A stretch of 50,137 nucleotides of DNA from the NCBI RefSeq assembly GCF_001695625.1, contig NZ_MBPN01000033.1:1-50137 (forward strand), in the 5' to 3' direction. This DNA is from Pseudomonas defluvii. GTDB taxonomy: Bacteria; Pseudomonadota; Gammaproteobacteria; Pseudomonadales; Pseudomonadaceae. Made by a program: the position numbers and the translations under genes. This document shows positions 34,535-47,045 of this stretch, one piece after another. The notes under the pieces were generated by a model. The model was given only the letters and a program-made list of their open reading frames with translations. It had not been told where the DNA came from and ran no database searches. Within the stretch, counting starts at the first letter, position 1. Each line of letters starts with the position of its first letter.

Positions 34535-35773
34535 TCATTGTGATAACCCACTACGGTGGTCGAAGTCACCGTCTTCCAGGAAGTACATGCGGAACCAGTT
34601 CGGATCGTAATTACGCATCTGCTCGCCGGGCAGTGTAGGAAGCTGGGCATTGACCGCCAGCGGTTGCACCAGATGCGGGGTGACGATCATCAGCAGTTCT
34701 TTCTCTTCACGCTTGATCGTAGAGTCACGGAAAAAGGCACCCAGGATCGGAATGTTTCCGAGGCCAGGCAACTTGTTCACAGCAGAGGTGTTGGTCGTGC
34801 TGATCAAGCCGCTGACCACGAAGCTCTCACCGTCCGCCAGGGAAATACTGGTGTCCGTACGACGAACAACCAGTGCCGGTACAACCGTGCCGGAAATGGA
34901 CACACCGTTGTTGAAATCGAGCTCACTGACCTCCGGTGCCACCTTCAGGTTGATACGGCCCGGCCCAACCACCGTTGGTGTCAGCGTCAGACGAATACCG
35001 AATTCCTTGTACTCGATTGAAATACTGTCGCTGCCAGTGCTCGGTACAGGGATGGGCACTTCACCACCGGCCAGGAAGCTCGCGCTCTGCCCACTCAGCG
35101 CCACCAGGCTGGGGCGGGCCAGGGTATAGGCAAAGCCACTGCCTTCCAGCGCATTGATCAACCCCAGTACGTTGCCGCCACCGATCCCGATGTTGAAACT
35201 GCCGTTATCCAGAGGGATGTTGGGTGCCAGGCTACCAATCTGCCCTGGCGTCACCGTCACGCCAGGCACAGTGCCCGGTGAGCCGAACAGAAAACTGCCG
35301 CCTTTGCCGAAGATCGACGTACTGGCCTCTTTCAACTTGGTGCGGCTGACTTCGACAAACCGAATATCGGTCTGAACCTGGCTGGTCAGCACCTCATTGC
35401 CTTCAGGAAAGACTGCGCTACCCAAGGAGGACGTAGCCTTGCCCTTGACGAACACCATGCTCTGGCGAGGCGCACTGGAGCATGCCGTCCAGACCATCAG
35501 GCTGGTGGTTCCGGGAGCAATACCGGTAAGCAGGTATGCATCATTGCCATTGAGGTGCACATCAGCGATTTTCGGATCGCCTATGGCCAATCGGGTAATG
35601 GCCTCAGGGGAGCGCATGGCAGTCTGCATGCCTTCACCCACCTCGACCACGGCTGGCAGTGCCGCCAGATCTGCGCAGTTTTTCCCCGCGGCCAACGTCG
35701 TCCCAGCGGGTAAACCAGCAACAATCAACGTCCACGCCACTCGTTTGAGTACTTGCGCGTAATTATTGGTCAT
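34535..35773 (-). CDS. rcpA: Outer-membrane secretin RcpA/CpaC
   Basis: The 412-residue protein forms the outer-membrane channel of the Flp pilus. A signal peptide (about 1-28) is followed by the pilus secretin N-domain (about 40-110: VEVGEGMQTAMRSPEAITRL and GNDAYLLTGIAPGTTSLMVW) and the secretin domain (about 225-385: LARPSLVALSGQSASFLAGGE, then KLPGLGNIPILGAFFRDS). AAGGAAG lies before the ATG. It starts a minus-strand operon with tadD and the DUF3613 gene, convergent with the main tad operon instead of within it. A 385-bp gap upstream holds its promoter. Confidence 0.94.
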   Translation of the reverse strand: MTNNYAQVLKRVAWTLIVAGLPAGTTLAAGKNCADLAALPAVVEVGEGMQTAMRSPEAITRLAIGDPKIADVHLNGNDAYLLTGIAPGTTSLMVWTACSSAPRQSMVFVKGKATSSLGSAVFPEGNEVLTSQVQTDIRFVEVSRTKLKEASTSIFGKGGSFLFGSPGTVPGVTVTPGQIGSLAPNIPLDNGSFNIGIGGGNVLGLINALEGSGFAYTLARPSLVALSGQSASFLAGGEVPIPVPSTGSDSISIEYKEFGIRLTLTPTVVGPGRINLKVAPEVSELDFNNGVSISGTVVPALVVRRTDTSISLADGESFVVSGLISTTNTSAVNKLPGLGNIPILGAFFRDSTIKREEKELLMIVTPHLVQPLAVNAQLPTLPGEQMRNYDPNWFRMYFLEDGDFDHRSGLSQ

Positions 35774-36158
35774 TCTCTGCTTCCTTGTCCGGTCAGGGCA
35801 GTTTGCTAGAAGATCGGTTCAACACGACTTGCATGACCACTGCCGGTCCCCTGCCGCCACGACACGCGATCCGCGCACGCCGTGACGTCTGGAAAATCCA
35901 CAGTGGGCTGGCACAGCGTGGACACACTCGCCACCGCTGCTAGAGCCCTCCAGTGATCGTCGTGCCAAACACCCCCCTTATGTGGTTCAGCTGAAACGAC
36001 CAGTCATAACGAGCCATCCGTCGGGTCTGCGAACTGCCTAACCATCCTGAAGCGAGGCCAACCCCCCGGCTGAGCACAAATAACTGTTTCGCTATTTGAA
36101 GTTAGCTCAGAAAGGTCAAATTGCTATCAGACTGTAAAAAAAATGAGTCACTGCCGAA
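35774..36158. other. Intergenic region upstream of rcpA
   Basis: This 385-bp gap lies between the chemoreceptor stop and rcpA; both genes are on the minus strand. It must contain the rcpA promoter. A perfect 10-bp palindrome TTCAGCTGAA lies at 35986-35995. Near 36130-36150, on the minus strand, is a T-run (CATTTTTTTTAC) just beyond the chemoreceptor stop, which may help end that transcript. No small gene was seen. Confidence 0.45.
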
Positions 36159-37727
36159 TCAGGCGTGGTGTCGCCCGGTCAGCTCAGCCAAGGTGCTGGA
36201 CACATGGTGCAGATTCTTGCTGGCCCCTTCAGTACGACGCACGCTTTCCTGATTGCTCGCGGCAATCGCCACCAGCTCGCACAGGTTGCGCGAAATATCT
36301 TCCGTGACCAGCGTTTGCTCTTCAGCGGCGGTGGCGATCTGCTGACTCATATCGCGGATGGTCTGCACCGCGCCAGTAACGCCACTGAGAATTTCGCCGG
36401 CCTGCCGCACTTGCTCGACGCCATTCTCGCTGCTGCGCTTACCACTTTCGATCGCTTGCACCGCACGCTCCGCGCCTTTTTGCACGGCATCAATAATGGT
36501 ATTGATTTCTGCCGTTGACTGCGCAGTACGCTGCGCCAGATTACGCACCTCATCGGCCACGACGGCAAAACCTCGGCCTTGTTCGCCGGCTCGGGCGGCT
36601 TCGATAGCCGCGTTAAGCGCAAGCAGGTTGGTCTGCTCTGCAATACTGTGGATCACCGCCAACACTTCGCCGATGCGCCCACTGTCGGCTTCCAGGCGAT
36701 GGATAACGCTGGCCGTACCGGTAATTTCATCGCGAATGTCATTGATGCTCTTGACCATGCCGAGCATGGCCTTCTCGCCCTGCTGAGTGGCGTTCTCGGC
36801 ATCGTCAGCGGCCCGGGCTGCCTGTGCGGTATGGCTGGCGACTTCCTGGGCCGCAGAGGCCATTTCTTGCATCGCAGTCGCCACCTGATCGGTACGCAAC
36901 CCCTGATTTTCAACGCCCTGCCCCAACTGGCTGGCAATGGTCTTCAGTTCGTCGCTGGCGGTGTCCAGTTGCCGGGTGCCGTGTTTCAGGCCGGCGAAGG
37001 TGTCCGAGAGCACGTCATGCAGCGCGTCGGTCGCCTTCGCCAGACGCCCCAGCTCATCGCCCCGTTGACTGTTGATCCGCTGACCAAAATGACCTTGGCT
37101 GAGCTGGACGATAGACGCCATCAAACCACGCAGTGGTGTGATCAGGTTGCGGTTGATCAACCACATGCCAAACAGCCACGTCAGCACACTGACCATCAAC
37201 AGCGCCAGGGTACCGACCCAGCCAATACGCTCGGCATGGGCATCGACCTGCCCAAGTTGGGTCTGGGTGTCTTGATAGAGCTGCTCCACCAAGGCATTCA
37301 TCTGCTCACTGACGGGTCGATCCGTACCGTTGTCCACACCGGTGGTCGCAACGGTGTTGTGACGCTCACGGTACTGATCGCCGAATACCTGATGTGCGCT
37401 GAGCAGGTCATTGACCTTGGCCTTTAGCGACAGATCCATATCCAGCGCCAGCACGTTGGCCAAGCACTCCCTGACCTTGCGTTCTTCAGCTTCAAACACC
37501 GCCAGGCCACGCTCTGCGCTACTGAACGCCTGAGATTGGCGTTTGAATGCAAGGCTGGCTTCATTGACATACTTCGATGCCTGAGCAGAGCGCGTCAGCA
37601 ACGCGTTGTAGGTATTCAGGCTATTAGCGAAAAGGCTGAAACACACCAATGCTGAACACAGCACCAGCATCAGGCCGACGCCCAGCAGCGTCAGCATTTG
37701 CGTGCGCAAGGAATACTTAAAAAACAT
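36159..37727 (-). CDS. Methyl-accepting chemotaxis protein
   Basis: The 522-residue transmembrane chemoreceptor has TM1 at about 10-34, a periplasmic sensing domain of about 145 residues (helical, four-helix-bundle-like), TM2 at about 178-200, a HAMP domain, and the conserved signalling hairpin near 370-410 (IAEQTNLLALNAAIEAARAG and FAVVADEVRNLAQRT). It lacks a C-terminal methylation-enzyme docking pentapeptide. GAGAG precedes the ATG at 37727; the frame continues to 37838 without a good start. The ligand cannot be told from sequence. It is a single gene. Confidence 0.93.
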   Translation of the reverse strand: MFFKYSLRTQMLTLLGVGLMLVLCSALVCFSLFANSLNTYNALLTRSAQASKYVNEASLAFKRQSQAFSSAERGLAVFEAEERKVRECLANVLALDMDLSLKAKVNDLLSAHQVFGDQYRERHNTVATTGVDNGTDRPVSEQMNALVEQLYQDTQTQLGQVDAHAERIGWVGTLALLMVSVLTWLFGMWLINRNLITPLRGLMASIVQLSQGHFGQRINSQRGDELGRLAKATDALHDVLSDTFAGLKHGTRQLDTASDELKTIASQLGQGVENQGLRTDQVATAMQEMASAAQEVASHTAQAARAADDAENATQQGEKAMLGMVKSINDIRDEITGTASVIHRLEADSGRIGEVLAVIHSIAEQTNLLALNAAIEAARAGEQGRGFAVVADEVRNLAQRTAQSTAEINTIIDAVQKGAERAVQAIESGKRSSENGVEQVRQAGEILSGVTGAVQTIRDMSQQIATAAEEQTLVTEDISRNLCELVAIAASNQESVRRTEGASKNLHHVSSTLAELTGRHHA

Positions 37728-38131
37728 AGCATTGGCTCTCTTCATACGCTGAGGACATGAGGCGTGTGAAGCGCCATTGGCAGGCAATCGAGGATACCTC
37801 GACAGACTGGAAAGCAACGCAAGTGATGGGCATAGCAATTGGACCCTCTTATAGTTATCGAACCATACGAGGCCCCGCCAGCAATTAATGTGCCACTATT
37901 TTGGCGCTGATTTTCCGTTGTTTTCGTGCGTTTTACTCACTACTTCTCGCAGAAATGACCCATTTTCCCGGCGTCGCGACATCGACTGCAGAAATGTGTT
38001 CACAGAAGTCTTCGCCGTGTTTGAAATTCTCACGAGCAAGGCCGGTCTGGTTTGCGCGCAAAAAAACGGGCAGCGCTTGCGCACTGCCCGTTCATTCGTA
38101 CCGTCAGCCAATCGGCTCGTTATCGCGAGGC
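37728..38131. other. Gene-free region with symporter terminator
   Basis: This 404-bp gap between two minus-strand genes holds the chemoreceptor promoter and, at 38060-38092, the terminator of the symporter gene. Short open frames inside it have no ribosome site or recognisable product. Nothing else was seen. Confidence 0.5.
38060..38092 (-). terminator. Rho-independent terminator after the symporter gene
   Basis: On the minus strand, AACGGGCA, a loop that can extend the pairing through GTGCGC/GCGC, and TGCCCGTT are followed by a run of six T. It lies about 40 bp beyond the stop of the symporter gene, in the right orientation. Confidence 0.85.
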
Positions 38132-39598
38132 TTACTCGACAGCGACAGCACCTGAGGCGTTGTCCACCACGCGCTCGCGAACCGGGGCGCGGGCAGTCGA
38201 GATCTGCGGCAACAGCGACCCCAGCAGCATGCCCAGCCAGCTGAACAGCAGCCCGGCCAGCTGCGGTGGCCAGAAGTCAGCATCGGTGTGGGTGTATTCC
38301 AGCCACAGCCAGGACGCCATGCCCAAACCCATCGAGGCCAGAGCCCCCTGAGTGGTGGCGCGCTTCCAGAACAGGCCTGCGAACAACGGCACCGCAGCGG
38401 CAACCAGGGTCACTTTGTAGGCATTGCCCACCATCTCGTAGATGCTGGCATTGGAGAACAGTGAGAACAGGCACGTGACCATGGCGCACACCAGGATAGT
38501 CAGGCGCATGGCCAGCAGGAACTGCTTGTCGTTCATGTCGGGCAAAAAGCGCTTGAGCACGTTCTCGGTAAAGGTCACCGACGGCGCCAGGAGTGTGCCA
38601 GAGGCCGTGGACATGATCGCCGAAAGCAGCGCACCGAAGAACATGATCTGGGCGAACAATGGGGTCCGCTCCAGGATAAGGTGCGGCAGGATCATCTGGG
38701 CATCTTCAGCCAGCCATTGCTGAACCATCGCCGGATCAATCATCGAGGCCGCGTAGGTCAGGAAAATCGGCAGCATGCAGAAGGCCAGGTAGAAACAGGC
38801 GCCTGCCATCGATGCGCGCGCTGCGATGTTTTCGGTCTTGGCCGACATGACCCGCGCATAAACGTCCTGCTGCGGAATCGAGCCGAACATCATGGTCACC
38901 GCGGCACCGATGAAGGCAACGAAGTCCTTCGGCTCGAAGCTGTGCATGAAACTGAACTTGCCTTCGTTGGCCGCATGGGAAATGACCGCGGCAGGCCCGC
39001 CCGCCATGTCACCGATCAGCCAGGTCAGATAAACCAGGCCGGCGACAATGATCAGCATCTGCATGAAGTCTGTCAGCGCAACCGACCACATACCGCCGAA
39101 CAAGGTGTAAAGCAGCACGATCACCGCGCCGATCAACATGCCCTGGGTGGTGCTGATGACGCCGTCAGAGAGCACGTTGAACACCACGCCCAGTGCGGTG
39201 AACTGTGCGGCAATCCAGCCAAGGTAGGAGAGGATGATCACAATACTGGTGATCATTTCCACGTTCGGGCCAAAGCGCTTGCGGAAGAAGTCACCGAGCG
39301 TCAGCAGGTTCATGCGGTAGAGGGGCCGGGCGAAAATCAGGCCGACCAACATCAGGCAGCCGAAGGAACCGAACGGGTCCTCGATAATGCCGGCGAAACC
39401 TTCCTGGATGAAGGTAGCAGGTATCCCCAATACGGCCTCAGAGCCGAACCAGGTGGCGAATACCATCGCGGCGACCAGCGGGAAGGACATGCTGCGACCA
39501 CCGGCAGCGAAATCCCTGGAGTTTTTCACGCGAGTGGACGCGTAGAAACCGACACCTACCGTGAGCAGCAGATAAAGCGCAACAAACCAAATCAGCAT
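38132..39598 (-). CDS. Sodium:solute symporter (SSS family)
   Basis: The 488-residue protein has about 13 membrane helices and the SSS family layout: AAGGRSMSFPLVAAMVFATWFGSEAVLG after helix 1, and the helix-5 region GGMWSVALTDFMQMLIIVAG, a stretch typical of proline, pantothenate and related symporters. It imports an organic solute with sodium; the substrate is not clear by eye. GGAAAG lies before the ATG. The divergent katG gene starts 434 bp upstream, and a strong terminator follows. No partner gene is present. Confidence 0.9.
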   Translation of the reverse strand: MLIWFVALYLLLTVGVGFYASTRVKNSRDFAAGGRSMSFPLVAAMVFATWFGSEAVLGIPATFIQEGFAGIIEDPFGSFGCLMLVGLIFARPLYRMNLLTLGDFFRKRFGPNVEMITSIVIILSYLGWIAAQFTALGVVFNVLSDGVISTTQGMLIGAVIVLLYTLFGGMWSVALTDFMQMLIIVAGLVYLTWLIGDMAGGPAAVISHAANEGKFSFMHSFEPKDFVAFIGAAVTMMFGSIPQQDVYARVMSAKTENIAARASMAGACFYLAFCMLPIFLTYAASMIDPAMVQQWLAEDAQMILPHLILERTPLFAQIMFFGALLSAIMSTASGTLLAPSVTFTENVLKRFLPDMNDKQFLLAMRLTILVCAMVTCLFSLFSNASIYEMVGNAYKVTLVAAAVPLFAGLFWKRATTQGALASMGLGMASWLWLEYTHTDADFWPPQLAGLLFSWLGMLLGSLLPQISTARAPVRERVVDNASGAVAVE

Positions 39599-42231
<2,633 letters not shown>

Positions 42232-42267
42232 TTGCGGCAGGGCGGCCCATGGTCGCCACGGCGTGAG

Positions 42268-42307
42268 CAGGCCACCCTTACCGGCGTGACGGTAAAGGGT
42301 GGCCTGC
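42268..42307. terminator. Hairpin between katG and argC
   Basis: GCAGGCCACCCTT-ACCG (42268-42283) pairs with CGGTAAAGGGTGGCCTGC (42290-42307), with a 6-base loop and one bulge. It starts 37 bp after the katG stop. It covers the argC stop codon (42278-42280) and the last argC codons, so it may serve both convergent transcripts. No long T-run follows. Confidence 0.6.
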
Positions 42308-43231
42308 GCCTACCAGCATCAAATCCAGATTTTGCACGGCAGCGCCCGCCGCGCCCTTGCCCAGGTTATCGAACACGGCCGCCAACAGCACCTGCCCCGC
42401 AGGTTCGTTTTCCAGGACGATCAAGCGCAATTGATCGGTACCATTGAGTGCCTGCGGATCCAGGTGTGTGAGTGCCTTGGCCTCATGCATCGACATGACC
42501 TGCACGTACTGCGCACCGGCATAATGCTGCTGCAGGCACGCGTGTAACTGCCGCGCATTCGTGCCCGGAGCCAACAACCGAACCTGCAAGGGGATGGTCA
42601 GCACAATGCCTTGCCGAAACGCCCCATAGGCAGGCACAAACATCGGCCGCTCACTCAGGCCGCTGTGCTGTTGAATTTCCGGTACATGCTTGTGCGCCAG
42701 CGCCAACCCATACACCTGGAATGCCGGTGCGAGCGACGCGCCCTGCCCCTCATGCGCCTCCACCCCCGCACGCCCTCTCCCGGAGTAACCCGATACGGCA
42801 TGCACGCTGATCGGGTAGTCTGCGCCCACCAGCCCCGCCTCTAGCAGTGGGCGCAACAAGCCTATCGCCCCCGTAGGGTAGCAACCGGGGTTGCTGACAC
42901 GCCGCGCCGTCGCAATTCGCTGCGCCTGCTCCGGGCTCATTTCCGCGAAGCCATAGGTCCAGTCCGGGTGGGTGCGGTGCGCCGAACTGGCATCAATCAC
43001 CCGTACCGCGGGGTTTTCGATACTCGCTACCGCGTCACGTGCAGCGTCGTCGGGCAGGCACAGGATCGCAATGTCACAGGCATTGATGGCTTCGGCGCGA
43101 TGAGTTGCATCCTTGCGGTGTTCAGCACTGAGCGTGAGCAACCGCAGGTCGGTCCGACCGCGCAAGCGCTGGTGGATCTGCAAGCCGGTGGTGCCTTGGT
43201 CGCCATCGATGAATACAAGAGGAGTGGTCAT
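42278..43231 (-). CDS. argC: N-acetyl-gamma-glutamyl-phosphate reductase, short (type 2) form
   Basis: The 317-residue enzyme carries out the NADPH-dependent third step of arginine synthesis, making N-acetylglutamate semialdehyde. The nucleotide loop GDQGTTGL is at 10-17, and the catalytic Cys117 is in SNPGCYPTG; a later GYSGRGRAG stretch fits the family. It belongs to the short type 2 form (about 310 residues), not the 344-residue type that pseudomonads usually carry as main ArgC, so it may be a second copy. GAGAG precedes the ATG. It is divergent from a LysR regulator 114 bp away, which may control it. Confidence 0.92.
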   Translation of the reverse strand: MTTPLVFIDGDQGTTGLQIHQRLRGRTDLRLLTLSAEHRKDATHRAEAINACDIAILCLPDDAARDAVASIENPAVRVIDASSAHRTHPDWTYGFAEMSPEQAQRIATARRVSNPGCYPTGAIGLLRPLLEAGLVGADYPISVHAVSGYSGRGRAGVEAHEGQGASLAPAFQVYGLALAHKHVPEIQQHSGLSERPMFVPAYGAFRQGIVLTIPLQVRLLAPGTNARQLHACLQQHYAGAQYVQVMSMHEAKALTHLDPQALNGTDQLRLIVLENEPAGQVLLAAVFDNLGKGAAGAAVQNLDLMLVGAGHPLPSRR

Positions 43232-43345
43232 GAAGTGCTCTCGAACGTCAGAAATCAGCAGGCCTAATCTTCGACGCGGGCTTAAGATAGGAAAAGTTGA
43301 ATTTCCAAACGATTACATTCAGTTTTTCTGACCAAGGAACCCGCC

Positions 43346-44230
43346 ATGCGTGAAATCAGCCTGGACCGCCTGCGCACACTGGTGGCGATTGCCGACCTGG
43401 GCTCATTTGCCGAAGCCGCTCGGGTGCTGAACCTTGCGCCACCCACGATCAGCTTGCATATCGCCGATCTGGAATCACGGGTTGGCGCCCGGCTGTTGTC
43501 GCGTACACGGGGGCGCGTTCAGCCATCGGCGATTGGTGAAACACTGGTGGAGCGTGCACGGCGTTTGTTGGCCGATGCCGAGCAAGCCCTTGAGGAGGTG
43601 CAGCGTCAGGTGCAGGGGCTGGCTGGCCGCGTGCGGCTGGGTGCCTCGACCGGAGCCATCGCCCAGCTGATGCCGCAGGCGCTGGAAACCTTGAGCCAGC
43701 AGCACCCGGAAATCGACGTCCAGGTCGCCGTGCTGACCTCGCAAGAGACGCTGAAGAAACTGGTCGAAGGCACGCTGGACATTGGCCTGGTCGCGCTCCC
43801 GCAAACCGCAACGAAGGGCGTGCGAATCGAACCCTGGCGACGCGACCCGGTCATGGCGTTTTTGCCAGCGCGCTGGGCGTGCCCGGAGGTCGTCACCCCC
43901 GATTGGCTGGCCACCCAGCCCTTGATCCTGAATGACAACAGCACACGGCTTTCACGCTTGACGTCCGAGTGGTTCGCCAACGACGGCCACCAGCCGACAC
44001 CACGCATTCAACTGAACTACAACGACGCCATCAAAAGCCTGGTCGCGGCCGGTTATGGCGCAACGTTGCTGCCCCATGAAGCCGACACGCCATTGCCCGA
44101 TACGCGGGTGGTCATGCGGCCACTACAGCCCTTGTTGTGGCGCCAACTGGGCATTGCCCACCGTACCGGCGACGTTGAGCGACCGACGCAACACGTACTG
44201 GACGTGCTGTGGGCATTGAGGGCAGGCTAG
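43346..44230 (+). CDS. LysR-family transcriptional regulator
   Basis: The 294-residue protein has the LysR helix-turn-helix at about 3-62 (LDRLRTLVAIADLGSFAEAARVLNLAPPTISLHIADLE) and an effector-binding domain at about 90-290 (VRLGASTGAIAQLMP, then LDIGLVALPQTATKG). AAGGAA lies before the ATG. It is divergent from argC with a 114-bp gap that is AT-rich near 43280-43325, the likely operator. The target is probably argC and itself; the effector is not known. Confidence 0.9.
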   Translation: MREISLDRLRTLVAIADLGSFAEAARVLNLAPPTISLHIADLESRVGARLLSRTRGRVQPSAIGETLVERARRLLADAEQALEEVQRQVQGLAGRVRLGASTGAIAQLMPQALETLSQQHPEIDVQVAVLTSQETLKKLVEGTLDIGLVALPQTATKGVRIEPWRRDPVMAFLPARWACPEVVTPDWLATQPLILNDNSTRLSRLTSEWFANDGHQPTPRIQLNYNDAIKSLVAAGYGATLLPHEADTPLPDTRVVMRPLQPLLWRQLGIAHRTGDVERPTQHVLDVLWALRAG

Positions 44231-44256
44231 CGTGACGCGTGCAGGGTTGTGCGGGC

Positions 44257-45306
44257 CTAGTGCTCGCTGCGCCATTGGCGCGGGCTGACGCCGAACCAGC
44301 GGCGGAAGGCGCGGGAAAATGCGCTGGTTTCCGAGTAACCCAGCAGTGGTGCCAGTTCGGAGATGTTCAGGTTTTGCTGCCCCAGATGCTGCAAGGCCAG
44401 GTCCTGGCGGATCTGATCCAGCAATTGGGTAAAGCTCAGGCCCTGCTCACGCAATTTACGCTGCAGCAACCAGTGCGGCAGTTGCAGTTGATCGGCAACG
44501 CTGTCCAGGCTCGGATCACCCTGTGGCAGCAGCGTGATGATGGCCTGGCACGCCTGCTCCAACAGATCCGGACCGGCGTTGGTTTCGCCCAGTTGCCGAA
44601 TCGCATCCTTGACCAGCGTGAGCAATACCGGGTCATGGCCAGGCATGGCCTTGCCGGCGATTTCGCGCTTGGGAATCAAAATGGAGTTACAGGAGCGCTC
44701 GAAATACACCGGTGCGTCGAAGACCTCACGGTGCTCATGCCAGTCTTGTGGCCGGGCGTGTTCAAAGGCGACTTCACGCGGTGCCCATTTCGGCCCAAGT
44801 ACATGACGCACCAGGTTCATCGCCATGCCCATGGTCAGCTCGGCGTCCTGACGCCGCTGGCGGATAGCGCTGTGGTGGATCTGGTAATCGAAGCTGTAGC
44901 ACTCGCCCTGATCAACCAGACGGATCAAGGTACTGTGCTGGTGATAGGGAAAGGCCTGCGCAAAGTTGATCAGCGCATCTTCCAGGGTGGCCGAACAGAG
45001 CCCCACATACCCCAGCAGGCCAAGTGCCTGGGGTTGGAACTGCTCGCCGTAACGCAGGCCGAAATTATCGCACCCGGTCTGCTGCGCCGCCTCTTCCAGC
45101 ACCTGACAGTAGTTCGGCAAGGCCAGGCTCAAGGTCGGGTGCTGGAGTTGTTCCGGGTCGATACCGGCATGGCCGAACACCCGGTCCAGGTCACCGCCAT
45201 GGTTGACGATAAAGGCATCCATACCGGTGGCAGCCGCCGAGAGCACACCCCGGTTGTTCGCACGAGGGGCATTCAGGGGAGCCTGGGCAAGGGATGACTG
45301 GAACAT
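44257..45306 (-). CDS. AraC-family regulator of ethanolamine use (EutR-like)
   Basis: The 349-residue regulator has an N-terminal AraC-type ligand domain of the arabinose-binding-like class (about 20-210: NYCQVLEEAAQQTGCDNFGLRYGE) and a C-terminal double helix-turn-helix (about 255-345: LDSVADQLQLPHWLLQRKL and ISELAPLLGYSETSAFSRAFRRW). It is divergent from the permease-eutB-eutC operon, which points to control by ethanolamine. The start at 45306 is the first ATG in the conserved part; the frame goes on to 45603 but has no family likeness. The ribosome site is weak. Confidence 0.87.
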   Translation of the reverse strand: MFQSSLAQAPLNAPRANNRGVLSAAATGMDAFIVNHGGDLDRVFGHAGIDPEQLQHPTLSLALPNYCQVLEEAAQQTGCDNFGLRYGEQFQPQALGLLGYVGLCSATLEDALINFAQAFPYHQHSTLIRLVDQGECYSFDYQIHHSAIRQRRQDAELTMGMAMNLVRHVLGPKWAPREVAFEHARPQDWHEHREVFDAPVYFERSCNSILIPKREIAGKAMPGHDPVLLTLVKDAIRQLGETNAGPDLLEQACQAIITLLPQGDPSLDSVADQLQLPHWLLQRKLREQGLSFTQLLDQIRQDLALQHLGQQNLNISELAPLLGYSETSAFSRAFRRWFGVSPRQWRSEH

Positions 45307-45675
45307 GGCTGCTGTTACCGTATGGAGAATGCGATCAGCCCTCCAAGCAAATACCGTACCTTTGTGCATAAACGCTTTAGCACAGGATGTTGCCGGTGTG
45401 CCGACACCCCAAACTGCTACCCGAATACTCGGTGCAATGGGCAGTGTGTAGGCCGTGGCGCCTGCACCCGTTGCCGCTCGGTGACACTGAGCAGGGTGAT
45501 TCCGGCCTGCCCCAAGTGAGGGCATGATCGGTTCCGTGCGCGCCATCCGTGCGCCTTTGGCGAAAGTTGACCGAATGCAATTATGGCCGTGCCGGTCGGT
45601 CAAGTCTTGAGCGCAGGCCTGTGGTTATGCTCCCAGCCAGGCATTTTTTCGGGTACACCTTCAAGGGGACATACC
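45307..45675. promoter_or_regulatory. Divergent control region, regulator and ethanolamine operon
   Basis: This 369-bp region holds the promoters of the AraC gene and of the permease-eutB-eutC operon. A B12 riboswitch might be expected with cobalamin-dependent genes, but I did not recognise its conserved core. The permease ribosome site AAGGGGA lies near 45664. No small gene was seen. Confidence 0.45.
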
Positions 45676-47034
45676 ATGGCCGTATCACAACTAAAACCAA
45701 CATTAGGCACCCTGCACCTCTGGGGTATCGCGGTCGGGCTGGTGATCTCCGGCGAATACTTCGGCTGGAGTTATGGCTGGGGCACCGCCGGTACGCTGGG
45801 CTTCCTGGTGACCACCCTGCTGGTCGCAGTGATGTACACCTGCTTCATCTTCAGCTTCACCGAGTTGACCACTGCTATCCCTCATGCCGGCGGCCCCTTT
45901 GCCTATAGCCTGCGCGCCTTTGGTGTGACCGGGGGGATGATCGCCGGGATGGCGACGCTGATCGAATTTGTCTTTGCACCGCCTGCGATCGCCATGGCGA
46001 TTGGCGCCTACCTGAATGTGCAGTACCCCAACCTTGATCCGAAGGTAGCCGCGGTGGGCGCCTACTTTGTCTTCATGACCCTCAACATTGTCGGGGTGAG
46101 CATTGCCGCTACGTTCGAGCTGGTGGTCACCATCCTCGCCGTGCTGGAGCTGCTGGTGTTCATGGGCGTGGTTGCACCCGCGTTCAGCTTCAGCAGCTTT
46201 GCCCTGGGTGGCTGGGCTGGCGCCGACACCTTCAGCCTGGGCGCGCTGAGTGGCATCTTCGCCGCGATCCCCTTCGCCATCTGGTTCTTCCTGGCCATCG
46301 AAGGCGCCGCCATGGCCGCCGAGGAAGCGAAAGACCCGAAACGCACCATTCCGCGTGCCTACATCGCCGGCATCCTGACCCTGGTAAGCCTGGCCATCAG
46401 CGTCATGATCTTCGCCGGTGGCGTGGGTGACTGGCGCACACTGGCCAACATCAACGACCCGTTGCCGATGGCCATGAAGTCGGTCGTGGGCAACGATTCG
46501 ACCTGGATGCACATGCTGGTGTGGATCGGCCTGTTCGGCCTGGTGGCAAGCTTTCACGGCATCATTCTGGGTTACTCGCGGCAATTCTTCGCCCTTGCCC
46601 GCGCCGGTTTCCTGCCCAAAGGGCTGGCCAAGCTGTCGCGCTTCCACACCCCGCACCGGGCGATTCTGGCCGGCGGCGTAGTCGGTATCGCAGCCATCCT
46701 GAGCGACGGCCTGATCAACCTGCAGGGCATGACCCTGACTGCGGCGATGATCACCATGTCGGTGTTCGGCGCTATCGTGATGTACATTGTCAGTATGCTC
46801 AGCCTGTTCAAACTGCGTCGCAGCGAGCCCGACCTCGAGCGCACCTTCCGTGCCCCGGGTTACCCGGTGGTACCGGCCATTGCGCTGTTGCTGGCGGTGG
46901 TCTGCCTGGTGGCGATGGTCTGGTTCAACACCTTGATCTGCGGGATCTTCATTGGCCTGATGGCGATTGGCATGCTGTTCTGCGTCGCGGTACGTAGCCA
47001 GAACGCAGGCACCGTGGCACTGGCCAGCGAGTAA
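45676..47034 (+). CDS. eat: Ethanolamine permease
   Basis: The 452-residue protein is a 12-helix amino acid/polyamine/organocation family permease of the ethanolamine subgroup: SGEYFGWSYGWGTAGTLGFL in helix 1, HAGGPFAYSLRAFG, and EGAAMAAEEAKDPKR after helix 6. It brings ethanolamine in for EutBC. The ATG follows AAGGGGA. It is the first gene of the operon, 11 bp before eutB. Confidence 0.94.
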   Translation: MAVSQLKPTLGTLHLWGIAVGLVISGEYFGWSYGWGTAGTLGFLVTTLLVAVMYTCFIFSFTELTTAIPHAGGPFAYSLRAFGVTGGMIAGMATLIEFVFAPPAIAMAIGAYLNVQYPNLDPKVAAVGAYFVFMTLNIVGVSIAATFELVVTILAVLELLVFMGVVAPAFSFSSFALGGWAGADTFSLGALSGIFAAIPFAIWFFLAIEGAAMAAEEAKDPKRTIPRAYIAGILTLVSLAISVMIFAGGVGDWRTLANINDPLPMAMKSVVGNDSTWMHMLVWIGLFGLVASFHGIILGYSRQFFALARAGFLPKGLAKLSRFHTPHRAILAGGVVGIAAILSDGLINLQGMTLTAAMITMSVFGAIVMYIVSMLSLFKLRRSEPDLERTFRAPGYPVVPAIALLLAVVCLVAMVWFNTLICGIFIGLMAIGMLFCVAVRSQNAGTVALASE

Positions 47035-47045
47035 GGAGACACACC

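Noticed and set aside
45307..45675. B12 riboswitch before the ethanolamine operon
   Set aside because: The conserved cobalamin-riboswitch core was not recognised by eye; a covariance-model search would settle it.
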